From positions 1 to 23,659 of the forward strand of contig JAFGPH010000280.1 of assembly GCA_016926135.1 (NCBI GenBank): a DNA stretch of 23,659 nt. The letters run 5' to 3'. Every line of letters begins with the position of its first letter. The first letter of the stretch is position 1. The notes below the pieces were generated by a model. The model made no database searches. It worked only from the letters and a program-made list of their open reading frames with translations, and was not told the DNA's origin. The DNA comes from Deltaproteobacteria bacterium (GTDB taxonomy: Bacteria; Desulfobacterota; DSM-4660; Desulfatiglandales; HGW-15). The position numbers and the translations under genes are program-made. Below are positions 9,401-16,200 of this stretch, piece after piece.

Positions 9401-9602
9401 GGGGCTGGCGGGCGACCCGGCCTTCCCTCGTCTGCTCCAGGCAGTGCGTGAGTTGGCCTTGGAAGACCACCAGACAGAAGAGCAGCGATTGGTGGAGTCT
9501 CTGGCGAGCCAGCTCAAAATGAACCGCCGGGTGGTGGTGGAAGAAAACGTCATAAAAGAAATACCGCTGTTCGAATACAGGAACTCGGATCCCTCTTTCT
9601 GA
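6402..9602 (+). CDS. DUF1156-family DNA methyltransferase
   Basis: A 1066-residue S-adenosylmethionine-dependent DNA methyltransferase. The N-terminus matches DUF1156 (PRLIEILMPLEQAS, then WPARRPLAACRA). Motif I is DPFAGGGAIPLEA from residue 136, for cofactor binding. Catalytic motif IV is DPPYYD at 614-619, which fits an exocyclic amino methylase (N6-adenine or N4-cytosine). About 480 residues separate the two motifs and probably hold target-recognition and accessory elements. It likely marks host DNA as self for the helicase and ATPases encoded beside it. No separate specificity subunit is visible in the window. GGAGA precedes the ATG by a few bases. Residues 924-931 (TRRRGDAE, followed by an acidic run) are encoded by three tandem 8-base repeats, annotated separately. 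Confidence 0.93.
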   Translation: MSQTSKPRLIEILMPLEQASILSPREKNVRSGGYISTFHVWPARRPLAACRAALLATLLPDPGDPRKRAEMLKAIGGEVKVEQSESRDEDGNLVVEEKPTIDGGVLAWNAEDSEFMVGLRKAIRKANRGKTPQVFDPFAGGGAIPLEAMWLGCHASASDINPVAWLLLKGTLEYPQQFAGKSWPLPEFVNEWPDLVEELYGGKKKRRQRYHFSDERQFYIHEAKPTNSSFPESRIQSSNVSANLSWHVRAWGQWVMERAHQDLAQYYPVVNGEPTVAYLWARTVRDIQTEGRIPILKTFLLSRKKGKRTALLPVPDNTKKAVTFKLLTEEHLSNSERRARVIEDHPFLTTWGVTEDTLEDFLRKGTKSDAGVWSPFEKGRPDMLALTMNEIREQGRRGLMGMQMTAVCVESRVPGKKKPEKTYRIPGDEEIQAADVQIEDIEDVFSGVPYGVIDEALPPQGSLGFRVQLYGIVNWRQLFTPRQLLAAGVFLKHTRQAIARIRETNPEHAEALAVYLTVVFGRFIDYCSTQCSWEPSDGEVKHTIAGYKLPMVWDFAEANPLSERDRYYAGGIRAVSDGVKAFLRVCSKAPDAPMVRCVSSLATELKRQDLCFTDPPYYDAIPYSDLMNFFRIWQKRIIGDFSPEFREVFQRPSPTWDPSQGDGELIDDDSRHGGDAEKSRKTYEDGMTNAFRRSLDALKDDGRMVVVFANKEVDAWQSLIGALIRSGAVVTASWPIQTEMVNKVTQKRANLSTSVWIVCRKRDPNAPFGWEDDVLTRMRSILLDPREELGGKNILRYFFDVNVRGADFQWAALGPGLMAYSAHPYVKKTDGGNLEVKEFLDEVRKLVLRFAMGSLRGFEDLQELAGEAVVLDAVTQYYLLHRKSFGFDPMLAGVCILYANACGKTDRELQMVWNILEQGGKKKTRRRGDAEEDEEAGEILNASAKADKFRLVRWNERVKDDKLGENRPNHPAPLIDRLHRLMYLLKQNRAGDVQSLYESWGLAGDPAFPRLLQAVRELALEDHQTEEQRLVESLASQLKMNRRVVVEENVIKEIPLFEYRNSDPSF
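9171..9194 (+). repeat. Three tandem copies of an 8-base unit inside the methyltransferase gene
   Basis: ACGCGGAG is repeated exactly three times without interruption. The current 24 bases keep the reading frame, but gain or loss of one unit would shift it. The encoded TRRRGDAE lies in a low-complexity charged stretch beginning with KKK and ending EEDEE, probably a surface linker that tolerates insertions. As I recall, repeats of this ACGCGGAG type also occur in intergenic regions of various bacteria. Confidence 0.9.
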
Positions 9603-9645
9603 TTTCCTGAGTTCCGAATTGAATTTTGGTTTTGGAGGCAAGCAT

Positions 9646-12600
9646 ATGGCTAAGGCAACGCCCATTCAGCCCTGGAAGAAGGTGTGCCGGTTGCGGAAAG
9701 AGATCCTCGATCGGGAATTGAAGCTTGAGGATTTCGCAGTGGATCTCTATCAGATCGTGAACCGGAAAAAGAGCGGCGGGCCGTTTTACTGCGACCCGGA
9801 GCAATTCTTTGCCATCACCTATGCCACGGAGAACCTCCGGAAATTCTGCTCCGGCATCCTGGCCCGGTTAGCGGGCCGGAGCGACGGCGTCAGCGTGCTC
9901 AACGTAGCCCAGACCTTTGGAGGGGGCAAGACACATGCCTTGGCAACAGCCTATTACCTCTGCACCTTGGGTGACAAACTGCCCAAACACCATCCGGCAG
10001 TGGGTGAAATTCTAGCTGCGGCAAAGATGACCGATCCTCCCTTTGCCCGGATTGCGGCCGTTTCCTTTGATCGGGTGGACTGGAAGGCCGGCGGATTGGT
10101 CAATTCACCGAGCGGAGAGGCTCGTCATTTTCGCATGCCATGGAACCTGATCGCATGGCAACTGCTGGGGAAAAGAGGTATCGAAATTCTAAAGCGGGAT
10201 GAAGATGACCCCGACTACTACGAGCCTCCTGCCCAGTCTCTCTGGATGGAATTGATCGAGGAAGTAGAGAAGGACAAGTTAGGGGCGCTTATCCTGTTGG
10301 ACGAATTCCTGATGTGGGCGCACGGCGCTGCTTCGCCCGATCCTGAAGGGGTAAGGCAGGACAAGGGTCCGGTCTGGTATGACAGGCTCAAGAACTTCTT
10401 CCAAACGCTCTCCCAGGCGACCGTGGCCTCGAAAAAGTCTTGCCTGGTGGTATCCCTGCTTGCCACGGACCCGGCCAAGCGAGACGAAGTGGGAACCGAA
10501 ATCCTTGCGAGGTGTAACGGAGGGTTGAACCGGCAGGCCGATGTGCAAACGCCTGTGGATAAGGGCGACTTTGCTGAGTTACTGCGCCGGCGGATGTTCG
10601 AGTCGTTTCCAAAGGGTGCAGCGGAATGCGATAAGCATGTGACTGCTTTCTGGCATCGAATGCAGGCGGTCGAGCCCGGCCGAGCTAAGAGCCCTGACAG
10701 CAAGAAAGAATTGATGGATGCCTATCCGTTTCATCCGGACCTCCTGAACCGGCTCTTCGGGAAATGGGCCGGATTGCGCCAGTTCCAGCGAACTCGCGGT
10801 ATCCTTCAGACATTCTCCATCGCGCTGCGAGAAGCGGAACCCTGGGATGACTCGCCCTTGATCAGCTCCCAGGTGTTTCTGGCAAGACCCGGCGCAAGCG
10901 ATGAGATCGGGTCGGCACTGGAGAAACTCGCGAACGACGCAATGAATTCCGTGGAAGAGACTTCCAAACCGAACTGGCCGGGTAATCTGCGCACGGATAT
11001 GCCGCGGGCGAGGACCGCTCAAACGAATGCCTCCACACTGACCGGCCGAGAGGTCGAGGCCGCATGTGCGGGGGCTTTCATTTTCTCCCAGCCGATAGGT
11101 GAGCAGGCGGAATTAGGTGAACTGAGGTGGTTGGTAGGGGCCACCTGCGAAATACCGGCCATGCTCAATGCCGGCCTTCTGGAATGGGCCAAGACCTCCT
11201 GGTATCTCTCGGAGTGTGAGAGCACGGACCCGGCGAGTGGACTTCCCCGCTACTGGCGCATGGGACCCAAGCCAAATTTGAATCAGATGCACGACTCTTA
11301 CAAGCGGAACGCACTAAAGAATGCCCGTGCTAAGTTCAATGACCTGGTGAAGCAGTGTCGTCCACTCTTGGACGGTAGGGACGAGGGGGTCGATATCCAT
11401 ATCTTGCCGTCCGGGCCTGATCATGTACAAGACGATGCGACATTCCGACTTGTGATTCTCGGGGCTGAATATGCAGGCATGCCCGGGAGTGCTGCAAAGC
11501 CCGAGGCCGTTGACTTCATCAGAACGCATGCCTCGGATACTGACAAGCGCGAGCATCAGAATATCGTTCTTGTGGTAACTCCGAGTGCGGCAGGACTGAT
11601 CCAGGCCGAGCAGACCATTGCGTCGTGGATGGCATGGAGTGACATAAAAGGTTCGGATCGCTTCAAAGAGCTCGAAGATGAGCAGAAGGATACCGTCAAG
11701 CGGCGGGAAAGGGAATCGCAGAAGGAAGCGTTGACCTTTGTGAAGAATGCCTTTGAGCTGGTCATTTACATAGACAAGACAGGTAATGCTATTCAGAAGA
11801 AGTTCACCATGGGCACGGAAGCGCTGTTCCCTACCTTGGTACGCGAGAAAGATCTTCGAATTTACAGGGAGAAAATCAATGCTGAGACCCTGTTGCCTGG
11901 AGGGCCGTTCAGTAAATGGCCGGCAGGAGATGCAAGAATTAAGGTGAAAGACATTTACGGTTCGTTCGGACGATACCCGGACATGCCCAAACTGGTTAAC
12001 CGGCAAGTGGTGATCAACACGATCGAGGATGCGGTCCAGAGAGGGCTGGTTGCCCTGCGATATGCTCCACCGGCAGGTGGAGAGGAGTGGTTCTGGCACT
12101 GCCCGATCGAAGGCGTAGTAGATTGGGCGGATTTCGCCGAGGTTTGGTTACCGGCAAAGACGACACTGAACAAGGTGCACCCGGCGGCCGTCCTACCTTC
12201 AGCGATGGCGGGGTTGTGGCCAACGGATGACAAGCCTTTGAAGCTTTCAACCGTATGTTCATGGTTTGACGGAACGAATGCCTTCGACGAGATCGCACAG
12301 CCGGGTTATCCGCCCGAGAAGAGACCCATTCCAAAAACCGACTACAAGCTGGTCCATGCGGCAATTGCAGAGGCGGTGGCAAAGGGTGACGTATGGTTGG
12401 TCTTCGGCAATGACAGCATCTTGGGCGAGAAACCCTCTGAACTTCAACTTGATCCTGATGCCAACCTATTCAGACCGCCGATCGCCCTGAGGGCCATGGA
12501 CCTGCTTCCCGGTGCCCTTGCGGGAGCCTGGGATGGAAAATCTCACAAAACTACGGTAGGCAGACTCTATGCCGAGCTCAAGGCCGCGAGGGGAAGGCCG

Positions 12601-12975
12601 TGGCCGACGCGGCAGTTCATCGACGTCTTGAACGAGGCAGTGAATCAGGGAGTTCTGATACGCGGTGCCGCAGGCCCCGAATTCGGGTCTGTCCAAGCTG
12701 ATATGGACAGGGAGCTGCGTTTGCCACCGGCGGGCACACCGATGCCCACTCCCGTGCCTACCAAAACATCCGGTATTCGAGAATCGAGTGAGACATCCAT
12801 GGATTTGGCCCAGCTTCAGGATTTCGTGGACGAAGGCGCCCCAACGCTGACAAAACTATTGGCCGGAGCCACCCCGGAGTTTGCCGTAAAGATCAAGCTT
12901 AAGGGGAAGGTACCATCGGATCTAAGCAAGGCAAATGATCTCCTCAAGAAGGTGAATCCGGACTGGAAGTTCTGA
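9646..12975 (+). CDS. DUF499-family large P-loop ATPase
   Basis: A 1109-residue ATPase of the DUF499 (COG1483) family. The N-terminal PWKKVCRLRKEIL and the FFAITYATENLRK stretch are typical of the family. The nucleotide-binding loop is TFGGGKTH at 90-97 and Walker B is ALILLDEF at about 214-221. The long C-terminal half has no motif I can name and probably carries winged-helix and protein-contact domains. DUF499 proteins accompany DUF1156 methyltransferases and DUF3883 helicases in defence loci and are thought to be distant cousins of BREX BrxC/PglY ATPases. I chose ATG 9646, after GGAGG at 9634-9638, over an in-frame TTG at 9619 that has no ribosome binding site. It follows the methyltransferase stop by 43 bases. 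Confidence 0.9.
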   Translation: MAKATPIQPWKKVCRLRKEILDRELKLEDFAVDLYQIVNRKKSGGPFYCDPEQFFAITYATENLRKFCSGILARLAGRSDGVSVLNVAQTFGGGKTHALATAYYLCTLGDKLPKHHPAVGEILAAAKMTDPPFARIAAVSFDRVDWKAGGLVNSPSGEARHFRMPWNLIAWQLLGKRGIEILKRDEDDPDYYEPPAQSLWMELIEEVEKDKLGALILLDEFLMWAHGAASPDPEGVRQDKGPVWYDRLKNFFQTLSQATVASKKSCLVVSLLATDPAKRDEVGTEILARCNGGLNRQADVQTPVDKGDFAELLRRRMFESFPKGAAECDKHVTAFWHRMQAVEPGRAKSPDSKKELMDAYPFHPDLLNRLFGKWAGLRQFQRTRGILQTFSIALREAEPWDDSPLISSQVFLARPGASDEIGSALEKLANDAMNSVEETSKPNWPGNLRTDMPRARTAQTNASTLTGREVEAACAGAFIFSQPIGEQAELGELRWLVGATCEIPAMLNAGLLEWAKTSWYLSECESTDPASGLPRYWRMGPKPNLNQMHDSYKRNALKNARAKFNDLVKQCRPLLDGRDEGVDIHILPSGPDHVQDDATFRLVILGAEYAGMPGSAAKPEAVDFIRTHASDTDKREHQNIVLVVTPSAAGLIQAEQTIASWMAWSDIKGSDRFKELEDEQKDTVKRRERESQKEALTFVKNAFELVIYIDKTGNAIQKKFTMGTEALFPTLVREKDLRIYREKINAETLLPGGPFSKWPAGDARIKVKDIYGSFGRYPDMPKLVNRQVVINTIEDAVQRGLVALRYAPPAGGEEWFWHCPIEGVVDWADFAEVWLPAKTTLNKVHPAAVLPSAMAGLWPTDDKPLKLSTVCSWFDGTNAFDEIAQPGYPPEKRPIPKTDYKLVHAAIAEAVAKGDVWLVFGNDSILGEKPSELQLDPDANLFRPPIALRAMDLLPGALAGAWDGKSHKTTVGRLYAELKAARGRPWPTRQFIDVLNEAVNQGVLIRGAAGPEFGSVQADMDRELRLPPAGTPMPTPVPTKTSGIRESSETSMDLAQLQDFVDEGAPTLTKLLAGATPEFAVKIKLKGKVPSDLSKANDLLKKVNPDWKF

Positions 12976-13047
12976 AAGATCCTATTCATGCCTCTTGACC
13001 CGTCTATTGCCAATGCTCAACTGAGTTGACCAAGAAAGGAGGACTCT

Positions 13048-13176
13048 ATGGCAGAGAACAGATTCACATTTTACAACGTCGGCAATGGCCAAGGCATTCT
13101 TCTGCCGCTGTGGAATCAAACCAGCACTCCCCTCGATAGTCGGTTGGTCATGAGACTTACCGAAGATGCTATCTGA
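13048..13176 (+). pseudogene. 42-codon ORF, possible stump of an MBL-fold hydrolase gene
   Basis: The ORF runs from ATG 13048 to TGA 13174-13176 and follows AAAGGAGG at 13036-13043, one of the strongest ribosome binding sites in the window. Its start, FTFYNVGNGQGILLPLW, resembles the first beta strand of ComEC-like metallo-beta-lactamase-fold hydrolases (aromatic-x-x-V-G-x-G-x-G-x-x-L/I). The metal-binding HxHxDH motif never appears because the frame stops. The 81 bases after the stop contain no continuation I can recognise in any frame. A strong translation signal feeding a truncated ORF between two operon members points to an internal deletion. It could instead be a genuine small peptide or a leader coupled to the next gene. 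Confidence 0.45.
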
Positions 13177-13257
13177 TACTAGGAAGAGGAGTAGCAGATA
13201 TAGGATTTGCGGCGAAACATATCTTTTTGATCAAGGGCAGACCACAGGGATTTCAGA

Positions 13258-16200
13258 ATGCCCCCCAATAAATACTATGATTCCATACTAGAACGGCTGC
13301 AGGCCAAAATCTATGCCTTCATGGATGACATCCGGCGTGGAACCAATATTTTTGAAGGGCGCAGGTCAATCGAGGAGCAATTATCTGAGGAATATCATGC
13401 CCGTTTTCTTATAGAACTGATCCAGAACGCGGACGATGCCTGCGGGAGGGATGGTCAAATACTTGCGGTAATCAGGCAAGAGCCATCACCAAGAGTCGTC
13501 CTTTTCAACACAGGCAAAGGTTTCACCCGAAAGAACTTCGATAGCCTTTGCACCTTAGGCTTAACAGACAAGAACCCCGAAGAGGCTATTGGCAACAAGG
13601 GCCTTGGCTTCCGCTCAGTCTTGGAAGTCTGCAAATCGCCCGTCATATATTCAAGCGATACTAGCCGCCTTGAAAATACCCAACCCGGTTTCGATGGCTA
13701 CTGCTTCTGCTTTGATCCTGACGAGCTTGTGAATGCTCTACGGAGAACAACATCAGAAAGCTTCATCCCCGGGGATGGATCTCCTCAAATGGAAATCTCC
13801 GGCAAGCCCTTTCAATTACTGGAAAATATCCAACCCCGCATCGTAGAATCATTGAAAGCAAGTCTCAGCAATCAAGAAATTCTGCAGCGTTCATGCAAGT
13901 GGCTGCCCGTATATGAAATGCCCATACCCATTACGGCGTCGGATCCATTACTACCTTGGGCAGCCAAACTAGGATTCGCAACAGCTGTTTGCATTGAAAT
14001 AAAACCGGGTGCTGAGCCTATCTTTAGAAGAGCTCTGAGCGAACTACAACCATACACATTCCTTTTTCTTCGTAATGCCCAAAGCATCTCAGTTTACGCG
14101 GAAAACAGCCAAACGGATGAACCAAGAAAGGTCGTTGAATTTGTGCGGCACATTCCTTCTTACGCAGGGCAAGAGGAAATCAGAAAAGGACAGATTGAAG
14201 TCATTTACCATGACATGAAGGCTTGGACAGATACCTGCGGAAAGGAAACTGAAGATCTTGAGGGTGGTTCACAGACGTGGTGGTTTTATAGAAAACCTAT
14301 ATCCAGGCAGGAATTCAAGGATGTTCTCGAAGCTCTTCCAGAACGCTGGCATCAGATTCGACAGGTGGACGTAGAGATTGCTGTCCCCATAGGCGGTAAC
14401 AGCGAAGGAAGATTCTCAATATATTTGCCTACACTGGCAAGAACAGGAACTGGGGCTTGGGTCAATGCTCCGTTTTACGGGAGCATAGACCGCAAAAGCA
14501 TTGAATGGGGTCGGGGATGGAATTCCTGCCTTCTGAATCATGCCGCATCCTGCGTTGGAGACATGGTCAGACTCCTTCGCAGATCGCATGACATCGAGTC
14601 AGCGGTGGCAGTGCTGCGTTTGCTGGGAATCATCGACCAGGACCAGGCCCTTGCAAAAGAGCAAATATCGTCTGAATCCATACAACACATAGTAAAAGGA
14701 GAGTATTGGGTGCTTAGCGAACCCAATTCCAAGGGCGAGCTGGAATACAAGAAGATCTCACAAATCACCCTGCCAAATGATCTCACATGGAAAGTTGATC
14801 CAGTCAAACAGGTTTTGGACATCGAGTGCCGTGAGAAGATCCCATTGCTTAAGCCGCACCCGGTACTGCCGAACCAGGAGCTAATTGAAAACACTGCAGA
14901 GATCTACGAATTTGAAACCAAAACCCCCACAGATGAGGAACTGACTCGGCTTGCTGAAATGGCGATACGAAGTTCAACAAAGGATAAGCTAGACAGCGCT
15001 TGGTGGAATTCTCTTTACAGATGGCTTGGACATTTGGACATACCGTACGATGCATTGGTGGGCAAAAAACTGATTTGGACTCAAACTGGGATATACAAGG
15101 TCGAGAACGAATCGAGGATATTTTCTCCCCCAAGAAGGCCAATTGCTTCTGACGATGAAGACACTCCAATGATAAAGAAATTCAAGGACATGCTCACCGA
15201 ATCCCTGCCTGCTGCACTCAGAAACCGAGTGTCTTTCCTTCATCCGGAAATAGACCTTGGTGATAAGCAGATCCGATCATTCCTTATCAGGGAATACCGC
15301 GGCGATCAGATTGTCAGGGACTTCCGAACTGAGCAGGTCGCTGACTTCATTCTTAATCGCGTCTGCCGTGACCTCTATAAGGAAAGGATGTCGAAAAGAA
15401 GAAAAAGGGACGCTGCCGAGATTTTCGCATGGACTTTCATACTTTGGAAACAGATGCGCGGCGAGGGCCAATCAGTCGAGTGGAATCATCTCCTGGTTCC
15501 GACCGACATAGGATATCGCCCTGGTAATGAAACGTATGCAGGAAAGGCATGGACAGATGATGAGGGTGCAGACCTTGAGAAGGTTTTCCAGAACGCAGAG
15601 CCAAAGAAGCCGTTTGTGGTGCATCCGAATACCCTCATTCAGATGCTGCCAAAAACCTATCAAGATCTGATCTCATCATATAATCTTAGACCCGATTTGA
15701 AACGGTTTATTCTGGAAGCTCTTGGGGTTTGGACAACGCCAAAACTCAATATCTTGAAAGCAGCAAGGCCCGGCGGATTCCTTCCAGAACTCTGTCCTTC
15801 CGGATCTTATAATTCGCTTAAAACTCAAGAGCTTCGCGATGTCCACGACAAACACAAGCTGCCTGTAAGCAAAAAGACATGGGAAGGCTACTTAGAACGG
15901 CTTGAAAATGAAAGCAAGAATCTCCCTTTCCAGATGTCTGCAAAATATGTACTCAATCAAATTCCGTTCATTGAAGAAACTCCTAATCCTGTAACAGACG
16001 CGCAAGCCTTGGCGCGGTGCATGGGAAGGGGCTGGGAAAAGTATTACAGGAAACATATGACACCAAATATCCGGCGTGACCCAAGAGAGGGCGGAGAGCC
16101 CAGACAATGGAACGTTACCGGATTTGTTGTTGAACAGCTTAGCCAGGCTGAATGGATCCCTTCCAAAGTCTGGGCGACAAGAATCATTGAAGAACGCGAG

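Noticed and set aside
1342..12975. Classification as DISARM or BREX
   Set aside because: There is no DUF1998 (DrmB), PLD nuclease (DrmC), PglZ phosphatase or BrxL protease, so the composition fits neither; similarity is limited to shared helicase, methylase and ATPase roles.
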